Shown here piece after piece: positions 11,301 to 18,191 of a stretch of 64,000 nucleotides of DNA. Each line of letters opens with the position of its first letter. Within the stretch, counting starts at the first letter, position 1. A program made the translations under genes and the position numbers. The notes under the pieces are model-generated. The model saw only the letters and a list, made by a program, of their open reading frames with translations, did not search any database and was not told where the DNA came from. This stretch comes from Pseudomonadota bacterium (lineage in GTDB: Bacteria > Desulfobacterota > Desulfobulbia > Desulfobulbales > SURF-16): positions 62,001 to 126,000 of the forward strand of contig JAHIVT010000086.1 in assembly GCA_018816555.1 (NCBI GenBank), written 5' to 3'.

Positions 11301-12456
11301 GTTTCAGCAGGCCCAGAAACTTGAGTCCGTCGGCCGCCTGGCAGGCGGCGTGGCCCATGATCTCAACAATCTGCTTGCCCCGATTCTCGGGTACGGCGAG
11401 ATGCTGCTGGATGATTTCAGCGAGGAGGACGCCCGCAAAGAGGACATGGGGGAGATCGTCAAGGCGGGCAAGCGAGCCCGGGATCTGGTGCGCCAGCTGC
11501 TGGCCTTAAGCCGCAGACAGGTGATGGAGTTCAATTCTATTGACCTGAACAGCGTTTTGACCCAGTTTGAGAAGCTGTTGCGACGCACCATCAGGGAAGA
11601 TATCGTCATTGATGTCATCCGGAGTCCTTCACTGCCGCACATCATGGGTGATATCGGCCAGCTGGAGCAGGTGATCATGAATCTGGCGGTCAACGCCCAG
11701 GACTCCATGCCCGAGGGCGGCAGGCTGAGCATTGAAACGGAGATGGTTGAGGTGGATGAGTCCTATGCCGCGGAAAAGCCTGGCATGACCGCCGGTCCAT
11801 ACGTCAGGCTGGCTCTCAGCGACACGGGCTGCGGCATGGACTCCGAAACCCTGACCCACATCTTTGAGCCTTTTTTCACCACCAAGGCCAAGGACCAGGG
11901 CACCGGCCTGGGTCTGGCCACTGTTTACGGCATTGTCAAGCAGCACGGCGGCAGTATCTGGATCAACAGTGAACCAGGTAAGGGTTCGACCTTCAAGCTT
12001 TACTTTCCCGTTGCCGAGACCCCGGCAGCGGCAGCGGAAGCCCCTGCGTCAAAGCCTGCGGACATGGGCGGCTCAGAGACCATTCTGCTGGTGGAAGATA
12101 ATGAGCAGGTAAGAAATCTTGCCCGTACCATTCTCAGCCGCCGGGGCTACTCGCTCCTCATCGCCCATGACGGTAATGACGCGCTGCGTATACTCGATCA
12201 ACACCAGGGGCCGGTACACCTGCTCCTCACCGACGTGATTATGCCCGGGATGAGCGGCAGAGAGCTTTTTGATCGGATTGCCGCCCTTCATCCTGATATC
12301 AGGGTGCTCTATATGTCGGGTTATACCGATGATGTCATTGCACATAGCGGCGTGCTTGACGCGGGCGTCAACTTTATCCAGAAACCCTTTACCGTTCATG
12401 CCCTGCTGACCAAAGTCCGGGAAGCGCTGGAGCAGGTTGCCGGTAATATTTCCTGA
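8311..12456 (+). CDS. Hybrid histidine kinase with REC-REC-PAS-PocR-PAS(n)-HisKA-HATPase-REC
   Basis: A 1381-aa kinase with no membrane segment, hence probably cytoplasmic. Two N-terminal receiver domains have acceptors Asp62 and Asp191. A PAS domain (about 280-395) precedes a PocR-type sensory domain (about 413-595) with the family's cysteines in CIESDTEL and [14 protein letters not shown]. Three more PAS domains follow (about 625-740, 745-870, 870-985). HisKA has His1016 in GGVAHDLNN; the ATPase ends in [18 protein letters not shown]; the terminal receiver has Asp1308. PocR domains are known or predicted to bind small hydrocarbon-derived ligands and sit in transcription factors or kinases. 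Receivers at both ends suggest it is an integrator fed by other kinases, most simply the one encoded at 3090-7607. Starts inside the stop of the upstream regulator gene. Confidence 0.92.
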   Translation: MKIPTSDQPTARAVVVNDDVTQLNVLAGLLRREGLDVRTFQSAEAALVAMDRDRLVELIVTDLYMQGIDGWRFCRLLRSPEYQFCNHIPILVVSATFAGEEASRITEELGANAFLPSPVDGTRFLAQVRGLLSGSLPRPVRRVLIVEDSKTLANALQKVFTTHGYLADTAFTARAAAEAFSREVYDIALLDYHLPDAKGDRLLADFCHGRPDCVCIMMTTDPSPELALAWMKQGAAAYLRKPFDPEYLIEVCARTCRERSLLRVEDLLEKRSRELREAECRYRVFFDQGPDGVVILNPETAQPLEFNEQVCRQLGYSRQEFARLSLADIEAAETAEQTRAHIRRVMQEGSDSFDTMQRTKQGEIRHVHVTAQVLDVAGRPVYHCIWRDITARKRATEMLRLSEKRVRAKLDAILLPEGDIGLLDLRDILDVQAIQELMNDFYKLTHIGVGIVDLRGKVLVATGWQDICLKFHRLHLETRRNCIESDTELSAGVPAGTFRIYKCKNNMWDIVTPITVGDRHMGNLFLGQFLFSEDRPDRETFAAQARLYGFAEDEYLAALERVPRWSRDTVNTIMNFYACFTTLLSTLSYSNIKLARAMEERRLAEAALRESEARLAKSNQLMAGVLEHTHMMAAYLDVRFNFIWVNRAYAATCRHDPAFFPGKNHFDLYPHAENHAIFQQVVDTGEPFFVAAKPFEFPDQPQRVTYWDWSLIPTKDSTGKTAGLVFTLAEVTSRVRAEEELRQSARELQWLFKSMINAFVIFESVFDADNNFISYRFVYINDAYERITGVKNEEVKGRTVHEVWPETEPEWIRKYGEVAVSGVSQSFDMYHDPTRKLYHCNVYRPWDTRDRFCVIFEDITERKKAESERERLLSAIEQSGEIIVITDPAGIIQYVNPAFERTTGYSRDEVVGRNPRILKSGKQDAAFYEQMWREISGGRNWQGRFVNKRKDGTLFTEEATISPVRDTGGRIINYVAVKRDITEHLRSHEEKVKLEAQFQQAQKLESVGRLAGGVAHDLNNLLAPILGYGEMLLDDFSEEDARKEDMGEIVKAGKRARDLVRQLLALSRRQVMEFNSIDLNSVLTQFEKLLRRTIREDIVIDVIRSPSLPHIMGDIGQLEQVIMNLAVNAQDSMPEGGRLSIETEMVEVDESYAAEKPGMTAGPYVRLALSDTGCGMDSETLTHIFEPFFTTKAKDQGTGLGLATVYGIVKQHGGSIWINSEPGKGSTFKLYFPVAETPAAAAEAPASKPADMGGSETILLVEDNEQVRNLARTILSRRGYSLLIAHDGNDALRILDQHQGPVHLLLTDVIMPGMSGRELFDRIAALHPDIRVLYMSGYTDDVIAHSGVLDAGVNFIQKPFTVHALLTKVREALEQVAGNIS

Positions 12457-12571
12457 TATCCCTTCACCCTTGATTTCCTGAGTCGAGGTATGCTTCCGGC
12501 CGGAGTGCTTCGAGCCGGAAAGCACATCCCGCTGTTTGTCTCATGCATTTCACCACAGAAAATGGCAATTC

Positions 12572-12618
12572 GACATTTTGCCGTCTGCGCTCGACAATAG
12601 TGTCGAGCGACGGGTGTC
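12572..12618. repeat. 47-base imperfect inverted repeat
   Basis: The centre is a perfect 8-bp stem (GCTCGACA / TGTCGAGC) with an ATAG loop at 12589-12608. It is extended by CCGTC/GACGG and GACA/TGTC arms with small bulges. It lies about 115 bases after the hybrid kinase gene and 180 bases before the Spy-like gene. It is not followed by a T-run on either strand, so a simple intrinsic terminator is unlikely; it could be an operator or an RNA stem. The rest of the 340-base gap holds a second GC-rich inverted repeat near 12491-12522 and a possible sigma-54 site. Confidence 0.6.
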
Positions 12619-12714
12619 AAAAAAGGTGTTTCTCTTGGTATCCTCCAGCCTCAATCCGGCAAAATAAAAAGAAATAACCATGAAATTGATAAGTTATGAA
12701 GTTTGTCGCGGTGT

Positions 12715-12729
12715 TGGCACGCAAGTTGA
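12715..12729 (+). promoter_or_regulatory. Possible sigma-54 (-24/-12) promoter for the Spy-like gene
   Basis: TGGCACG at 12715-12721 matches the -24 element exactly. With four bases between, TTGA at 12726-12729 sits in the -12 register, where the consensus is TTGC. The ATG of the next gene is about 55 bases beyond the predicted start. zraP-type genes are classically sigma-54 dependent, which supports the call, but the -12 cytosine is missing. Confidence 0.4.
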
Positions 12730-12796
12730 AATAGAAGGGATCAAACAGCGCAAAATTCAGCTTAAAAAAAGTTCCTACATAAAAAGGAGGATCATC

Positions 12797-13279
12797 ATGA
12801 AAAAAGTACTGGCAGCACTGGCATTAGCGGCAACAATCGGTTTTTTCGGCATCCAGCAGGCAGACGCGCAGCGTGGCCCCATGGGTTGGGGCGGAGGGCC
12901 TGCCGGGGTTAACTGCTGGAAGGCAAACACCGGACAGAATGGTCAGGTGATGGATGAGGAAACCAAAAAGGCCTATAATGCCTTTATGGACGCAACGGTT
13001 GATCTGCGCCGGGAAATGTTCAGCAAAAATGAGCAGATGCGCGCCTTGACCTTTGCCGCAACTCCGGATGAAGCAAAAATCGATGTATTGTCCAAGGAAA
13101 TGTTTGACCTGCGCACCCAGATTCAGGAAAAGGCAGACGAGCTTGGCTGGCAGGGCGGAATGGGCGGCCCCGGCTTTGCCTGTGGCGGTCCTGGTCGGGG
13201 CATGGGCATGGGGATGGGCATGGGTAATGGCATGGGTTCCGGACGGGGAGGCAATGGTCCCTGTCCTAAATGGAATTAA
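12797..13279 (+). CDS. Periplasmic Spy/ZraP-like heavy-metal sensor or chaperone protein
   Basis: A 160-aa exported protein. A signal peptide (residues 1-21, ending ADA) precedes a helical region of about 75 residues beginning DEETKKAYNAFMDATVDLRR and containing the SKEMFDLRTQIQEKADELGW helix typical of the ZraP/Spy/CpxP group. The last 40 residues are low-complexity Gly-Met-Gly, with two cysteines. Met-rich tails often bind copper or other soft metals. The start at 12797 has AGGAGG seven bases upstream and begins the signal peptide. A near-consensus sigma-54 site lies upstream and a strong terminator follows. Likely role: binding metals or misfolded proteins in the periplasm during envelope stress; specificity is not shown. 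Confidence 0.8.
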   Translation: MKKVLAALALAATIGFFGIQQADAQRGPMGWGGGPAGVNCWKANTGQNGQVMDEETKKAYNAFMDATVDLRREMFSKNEQMRALTFAATPDEAKIDVLSKEMFDLRTQIQEKADELGWQGGMGGPGFACGGPGRGMGMGMGMGNGMGSGRGGNGPCPKWN

Positions 13280-13319
13280 TATAGTTTCTTCACTTCATTT
13301 TTCCCCCCTCTCCTCATAA

Positions 13320-13358
13320 GCAAGCCCCTGTCATATGGCAGGGGCTTGCTTTTTTTTT
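13320..13358 (+). terminator. Intrinsic terminator after the Spy-like gene
   Basis: An 11-bp perfect stem (GCAAGCCCCTG / CAGGGGCTTGC) with an eight-base loop is followed by nine T residues. It sits between converging genes, and the T-run reaches the stop of the minus-strand HD-GYP gene. Confidence 0.9.
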
Positions 13359-14856
13359 ACGCATCGGCCTGCTGAGGGGTTTTGGTCGGCGCGGCAAAGA
13401 GACTTGCCAGGGCCTTGTCCATGGAAAAGCCGGCGGGAAAATTCTGCTGGTAGAGAGTTGTCGCCAGATTCCACTCCTTTTTCACCGATGCCAGATCGCC
13501 CATTATCTGTTTCTTGAAGGAGGCGGCGTTCTTTTCCTCGGCAAATTCGCCGTAAAGCAGATAATCATTGCCCTTGCGGAAAAGCATCACCGAATCTGTC
13601 CCCTGCTCACTGCCCCATTCTGTGGTGGTTTTCAGCAGACTCTGGCCGAGCTCATCAAGGATCTGGTCAGCCACCACATGGCCGATTTTCTGCTGAAATT
13701 CTCCGAAGGTGGGAATATCTATGAAAAAGAGGTCGTAGGGCATGGTGTTGTTTCGTAACAGTTGCGCATCGTCCAGAAAATAGAGATAACGATAATTGTA
13801 AAAGTCTGTCAGCGGTTCCCGGAAATAGGTTTTCCGGCGGAACACCTCGATGTCTTTCATGAAGCCGGCGGTCACCTGGGGTGGAGGAGCAATATCCTCC
13901 GGGATTTCCGGGGCTATCTTTTTCAGCACATTGACAATGTCCTGATCCAGTTGGCCGGCCTTTGCCTCTTTATCCACAATGGCAAGGGCCTTGTCCCGTG
14001 ACATGGGCTGTTTGTATGGTCTTCTTGCCATAAGAGACTCATAGGTGTCCGCCACGGCGACGATTCGTGAAAAAAGATCAATCTCATCGCCCTTGAGGCC
14101 TGCGGGATAACCGCTGCCGTCGAGACGTTCGTGGTGATTGAGGATAATGTCGGCTATCCGATCGTCCTGCAGGTGCCGGGCAAATATTTTGGCGCCGACC
14201 AAGGGATGATACTGCATGATGAAGCGATCCTGGGGATCGAAACGGCCCGGTTTTAACAGGACATCATCAGGAATGGCGGTTTTGCCGATGTCATGGACCA
14301 GGCAGCCGAATTCAATGATTTTCAGATCATCGTCGCTTAATTTCATTTCCAGGCCGATAAGTCCGGCAATTTTGGCTACCTGGGCGGCATGTTCAAAGGT
14401 GTGCAGGTCCCGGTTAGCGATCATTTCCGCCATGATTTCCAGGATATCATGCAGCATTCTATCGCTTTGCTGGCGGATCTTTTCTTCCGCCGCACGCCGG
14501 ACGCGAACCTCTTCGGCCAGCAGAATATTGTTTTCTTTCAGCTGATCCTCACCTGCCTTGATCTTGGCAATGGTGCTTCTGGTAAAAATGATGACCAGGA
14601 AAACAAAAATGGCGCCGCCGAATAAAATGAGCGAGACGAAGACCTGCCTCGGGGAAAAGGTATGTTCCCCGAGCAGCGGCAGAAAGGCGATATAGCCGAG
14701 GAGAAAGAGCGTCATGAGACAGAGGAGCGGAATCCAGTTGTTCTGCAGTTCAATGGGCAGGCTTTTGGTCATTTTCCTGCCCAGGATGAGGGAGGCGGAC
14801 ATGAAGATGATGCCGAGAAGGATAAGAGCTGCCGATATGATTGTGGAAGTTGTCAT
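13357..14856 (-). CDS. Membrane HD-GYP phosphodiesterase with degenerate GGDEF domain
   Basis: A 499-aa protein. Three membrane segments (about 5-26, 43-63, 72-92) lead through a coiled linker to an HD-GYP domain (about 135-310) with HTFEHAAQVAKIAG, the HD of CLVHDIGKTAIPDD, and HHERLDGSGYPAGLKGDEI. All canonical metal-site and GYP residues are present, so cyclic-di-GMP hydrolysis is likely. The last 170 residues look like a GGDEF fold (REPLTDFYNYRYLYFL, then YDLFFIDI) whose signature is replaced by RKGND, so cyclase activity is not expected. AGGA sits just upstream of the ATG. The N-terminal membrane module closely resembles that of the diguanylate cyclase at 31415-32269. Confidence 0.9.
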   Translation of the reverse strand: MTTSTIISAALILLGIIFMSASLILGRKMTKSLPIELQNNWIPLLCLMTLFLLGYIAFLPLLGEHTFSPRQVFVSLILFGGAIFVFLVIIFTRSTIAKIKAGEDQLKENNILLAEEVRVRRAAEEKIRQQSDRMLHDILEIMAEMIANRDLHTFEHAAQVAKIAGLIGLEMKLSDDDLKIIEFGCLVHDIGKTAIPDDVLLKPGRFDPQDRFIMQYHPLVGAKIFARHLQDDRIADIILNHHERLDGSGYPAGLKGDEIDLFSRIVAVADTYESLMARRPYKQPMSRDKALAIVDKEAKAGQLDQDIVNVLKKIAPEIPEDIAPPPQVTAGFMKDIEVFRRKTYFREPLTDFYNYRYLYFLDDAQLLRNNTMPYDLFFIDIPTFGEFQQKIGHVVADQILDELGQSLLKTTTEWGSEQGTDSVMLFRKGNDYLLYGEFAEEKNAASFKKQIMGDLASVKKEWNLATTLYQQNFPAGFSMDKALASLFAAPTKTPQQADA

Positions 14857-14953
14857 TTTTCCTGTGAGACGTTTTGCATAACCGCATGATCTGAATGGTG
14901 TTTGACGGTCTCTTGCCTTCTGCTGGTTGAAATTAAAATGGTAATAAAAAAAA

Positions 14954-15331
14954 CTACAGAAATCCCCGGATCAGATATGCCGTCAATATCAAACCAAGCA
15001 GGCCCAGCACGGCATTGGTAATGATGCCGATATGGCGGTTGTAGCCGGCCGGCATTTCGGCGGGATTGAGCGTTTTCAGTACCTTAATATGCTGAAAAAC
15101 CGAATAGATGGCCACAAAGGAGGCGAGCAGCACAAAGGTAATGCCCACGGAGAAGGAAAAATGACGCTGGAATGTGAATGTCTTGAGGCTTTCTCCCGCT
15201 GATATCTGCAGAAACAGGCCGAAACGTTCGATGACGAAACCAAAGGCCATGAGCGAGGAGCATGTTCTGTTCCAGGCCAGCAATGTTCGTTCAGCGGCAA
15301 AGAGAACTCTCGGATCTTGCAATTCGGACAT
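14954..15331 (-). CDS. DUF202 (YidH-type) small membrane protein
   Basis: A 125-aa protein with the DUF202 hallmark near the N-terminus (DPRVLFAAERTLLAWNRT) and three predicted membrane helices (about 22-42, 58-80, 103-123). Family members are inner-membrane proteins of unknown function. It is 97 bases upstream of the HD-GYP gene on the same strand, so co-transcription is possible. No catalytic residues are known for the family. Confidence 0.85.
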   Translation of the reverse strand: MSELQDPRVLFAAERTLLAWNRTCSSLMAFGFVIERFGLFLQISAGESLKTFTFQRHFSFSVGITFVLLASFVAIYSVFQHIKVLKTLNPAEMPAGYNRHIGIITNAVLGLLGLILTAYLIRGFL

Positions 15332-15445
15332 CTGCGGTCGGTCCCTGATGAAGGTCTCTGTCTATTGATGCGCGGCGGATCGTGGTATAGTGGAGAAAAA
15401 GAATGCCCCCGCCCGTATCCGCCATAATAACAAAGGAAAACTATC

Positions 15446-16174
15446 ATGCCTGATTTACAGAAAACATTAGGATATCGTTATCTGCATGACACCAAGTTTA
15501 CCAGAAAAAACATCAGAGAGAAAGAGAGACCTGCCATTGCCCCGGCCCCGGCCTTTAAGGATTATCCCGGAGCGGAAAAGATTGATTTGCCGAAAAACCC
15601 GCAAAAGCCCGCGGCTGATCTATGGCAGTTGCTGCAGCAGAGGAGATCCCTGCGTAATTTTTCCGGCAGCCCCATGAGCCTTGATGATCTGGCGCTGCTG
15701 CTCTGGGCCTGCCAGGGGATAACCGCTCGGGCGGGAGCCTATCTGCTGCGCACCGCACCCTCGGCCGGGGCCCTGTATCCCATTGAAACCTATGTGGCGG
15801 CTGATCGTATCGAGGGGCTGGCGCCCGGTCTGTTTCATCTCAATGTCGGAACCTTCCAGCTTGAACGTCTCACCGATAAGCCCGCCGGGGCGCTGGTGGC
15901 CCAGGCAGCCCTTGATCAGTCCTTTATTGGCCAGGCTGCTGCGGTTTTTGTCTGGTCGGCGGTTCTGCGCCGCAATATGGCCAAATACGGCCAGCGGGGC
16001 CTGCGCTATATCTGCATGGATGCCGGGCATATCTGCCAGAATCTGCAACTGGCGGCCGAGGCGCTGGGCAGGCGGAGCTGCCCGGTGGCGGCGATATATG
16101 ATGATGAGCTGGGTGACCTGCTGGGACTTGACGGGGTGGAAGAGAGCGCGATCTATCTGGCCCCTGTGGGCTGA
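15446..16174 (+). CDS. SagB/ThcOx-type nitroreductase-family oxidoreductase
   Basis: A 242-aa FMN-dependent dehydrogenase-like protein. The FMN-binding start is RRSLRNFSGSPMSLDDLALLLWACQG-like (about residues 66-92), followed by RTAPSAGALYPIE (about 106-118), diagnostic of the SagB group, and a C-terminal GHICQNLQLAAEALG helix. SagB-type enzymes oxidise thiazolines or oxazolines in peptide maturation, but many free-standing members occur in anaerobes with unknown substrates. No precursor peptide, cyclodehydratase or YcaO gene is adjacent, so a peptide-maturation role has no support here. AAAGGAAA lies about nine bases before the ATG. It converges on the SulP gene with only 15 bases between stops. 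Confidence 0.85.
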   Translation: MPDLQKTLGYRYLHDTKFTRKNIREKERPAIAPAPAFKDYPGAEKIDLPKNPQKPAADLWQLLQQRRSLRNFSGSPMSLDDLALLLWACQGITARAGAYLLRTAPSAGALYPIETYVAADRIEGLAPGLFHLNVGTFQLERLTDKPAGALVAQAALDQSFIGQAAAVFVWSAVLRRNMAKYGQRGLRYICMDAGHICQNLQLAAEALGRRSCPVAAIYDDELGDLLGLDGVEESAIYLAPVG

Positions 16175-16189
16175 TGGCCGTATGTGCGG

Positions 16190-17977
16190 TTATTCGGTGA
16201 GTTTCGGCACAGTGCGGCATTCAAGAAAGATACGCTTGGTGCAGCGGGCGCAGATCTGTTTGTCAAGTTTGTCGAAAATCTCGGCAATGGCCTCGGCCTT
16301 GGATTCGTAAATATAATCCGTGCCGATATCAAACAGATAGCCCGCCAGCCTGAAATGAGTGCAGATCCCCTCCTTGATGTCGTAGAGGTACAGTCTGCCC
16401 CCTGCTTCCTCTTTCTCTTTGGCTAGATGGGCAAGGAACTCCGCTCCGGCCATATCGATGAAATTAATGCCGCTTGCCACCACCAGCAGATGTTTTTGCC
16501 CCGGATTCTCGCATTGCATCTCAAGCAGTCTCTCCTGAGCATGATTCACCGCCCCGAAATAGAGGGAGCCGTCGATACGCACTATTTTTAGCTGGGGACA
16601 CTCCGGCAGTATGGGGTCGGTAACAAAAGCCCGTTCATTATGACGGGGGTCGGGAACCCTGGAGAGAAGGCGCGGGTGAGAGGTACGGTTCAGGTACATG
16701 ACCAGTGACAGCATAACCCCCAGCAGGATGGCGAACTCAAGTTCCAGGAACAGGGTGGCGAAAAAGGTAGTGCACATGATGACGCTTTCGAGGCGGCTGG
16801 TCCTGAGTATCTTGGCGATATGGGGGAAATCGATCAGGCCCTTGGCTACCAGGAAAAGAATACCGGCCATTGCCGCGTTGGGGAGATATGCGGCAAGAGG
16901 CGCCACCAGGATGACCAGCAGAATGAGCAGACCGCCGGCAAAGATGGCGGCCAGGGGGGTTTTAGCCCCGGCCTGGTAGTTCAGCCCGCTGCGGTTGAAT
17001 GAGCCGGTTGCCACATAGCCCGAGAAAAAACAGCCGACGATATTGGACAGCCCCTGGCCGATGAACTCCTGGTTGCCGTCCAGGTTCTGCCCGGTGCGGT
17101 CGGCCAGGGAACGGGCGATGGACACGGCCTCGGTAAGGGCAAACAGGGTTGTTGCCACCGCTGCCGGGGCCAGCATCCTGATATTGCCCAGGGTGAAATG
17201 GGGGGCCGACAGGGGAGGCAGGGTCTGCGGCAGGGCGCCCACAGAGGCAATATTGGCCACATCAGGTCCCAGCATGCGGTTCATGAGCAGGGCGGCAAGG
17301 CTGCCTATGAGCATGGAGACGATCATGTAGGGGAATTTCGGCCAGAAGCGCCTGACCAGCAGGCCGGAGATCAAGGTGATCACCCCCACGGCGGCGACAT
17401 AGAGATTGATTTCGTGCCAGTGACTGATCACTCCGTAGATCGTCTCATGGAAATGCCTGGTGCGGGGCAGGATGAGTCCCAGGAAATGTTTGAACTGACT
17501 GGAGGCAATGAGGATGGCCGCCCCGGCGGTGAAGCCCACCACCACGGAATGGGAAATAAAGTTGACCAGGACGCCGAAACGGGCAAGGCCCATGACAAAC
17601 TGGATGAGCCCCACCATCATGGTGAGCGTCAGGGCGAGCTGTACGTACTCCACGCTGCCCGGAGCGGCATGCACGCTGAGCGATGAATAGAGGACGATGG
17701 ATGCTGCGGTGGTGGGGCCGGAAACCAGCAGCCAGGATGAACCGAAAAGAGCGGCGACAATTGCCGGTACCATGCCGGCATAAAGACCGTATTCAGGCGG
17801 CATGCCGGCGATGGTGGCAAAGGCCACCCCCTGGGGCAGGGCAACGATGGCGCCGGTGATGCCGGCGACGAGATCAGCGCGAACCGTCCTGGTGGTGACA
17901 TTGGGCCACCATTTCAGGAAGGGAAGAAAGTAACCCTGCCAGCCTTGCTGGTCTGCATGGCAACATTTTTGTTCCAT
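16190..17977 (-). CDS. SulP-family anion permease with STAS domain
   Basis: A 595-aa inner-membrane transporter. The SulP core begins with LVAGITGAIVALPQGVAFATIAG, with GLYAGMVPAIVAALFGSS after it, and about 10-12 hydrophobic segments run to residue 430. A STAS domain (about 455-570) follows, with GSLYFGAVNHA and LVVASGINFIDMAGAEFL. The family exchanges sulfate, bicarbonate or other anions; sulfate would fit a sulfate-reducing host, but the substrate is not fixed by sequence. After the STAS domain there is an extra 25-residue tail containing ICARCTKRIFLEC, a possible metal or redox site not standard for the family. No partner gene is adjacent. Confidence 0.9.
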   Translation of the reverse strand: MEQKCCHADQQGWQGYFLPFLKWWPNVTTRTVRADLVAGITGAIVALPQGVAFATIAGMPPEYGLYAGMVPAIVAALFGSSWLLVSGPTTAASIVLYSSLSVHAAPGSVEYVQLALTLTMMVGLIQFVMGLARFGVLVNFISHSVVVGFTAGAAILIASSQFKHFLGLILPRTRHFHETIYGVISHWHEINLYVAAVGVITLISGLLVRRFWPKFPYMIVSMLIGSLAALLMNRMLGPDVANIASVGALPQTLPPLSAPHFTLGNIRMLAPAAVATTLFALTEAVSIARSLADRTGQNLDGNQEFIGQGLSNIVGCFFSGYVATGSFNRSGLNYQAGAKTPLAAIFAGGLLILLVILVAPLAAYLPNAAMAGILFLVAKGLIDFPHIAKILRTSRLESVIMCTTFFATLFLELEFAILLGVMLSLVMYLNRTSHPRLLSRVPDPRHNERAFVTDPILPECPQLKIVRIDGSLYFGAVNHAQERLLEMQCENPGQKHLLVVASGINFIDMAGAEFLAHLAKEKEEAGGRLYLYDIKEGICTHFRLAGYLFDIGTDYIYESKAEAIAEIFDKLDKQICARCTKRIFLECRTVPKLTE

Positions 17978-18191
17978 TTCATCCGCCGGATAAGGAGAAC
18001 ATTATGTAATGACGTTTGTCGATATGACGAGAATCAGAGGGTTCTAAGCTGTCAGCCTGCCCGGTTGTTTGCATGATGCCTGACTTGACAGGTTAATTCT
18101 TTATAGTATATCACACAGATGAAGGCAAGAGGCAATCAAAGGAAATTTTTCTTGAAAATGAATGCTTTACTATCTCTAGACAAGGGAGGAA

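Noticed and set aside
10063..11358. Long minus-strand open frame (431 codons) inside the PocR kinase gene
   Set aside because: It lies wholly inside the plus-strand kinase frame with clear PAS and HisKA motifs; its own translation shows no domain and is a codon-bias shadow.
15446..16174. Thiazole/oxazole peptide (RiPP) cluster suggested by the SagB-type gene
   Set aside because: No precursor peptide, YcaO cyclodehydratase or export genes lie near it; neighbours are DUF202 and SulP genes.
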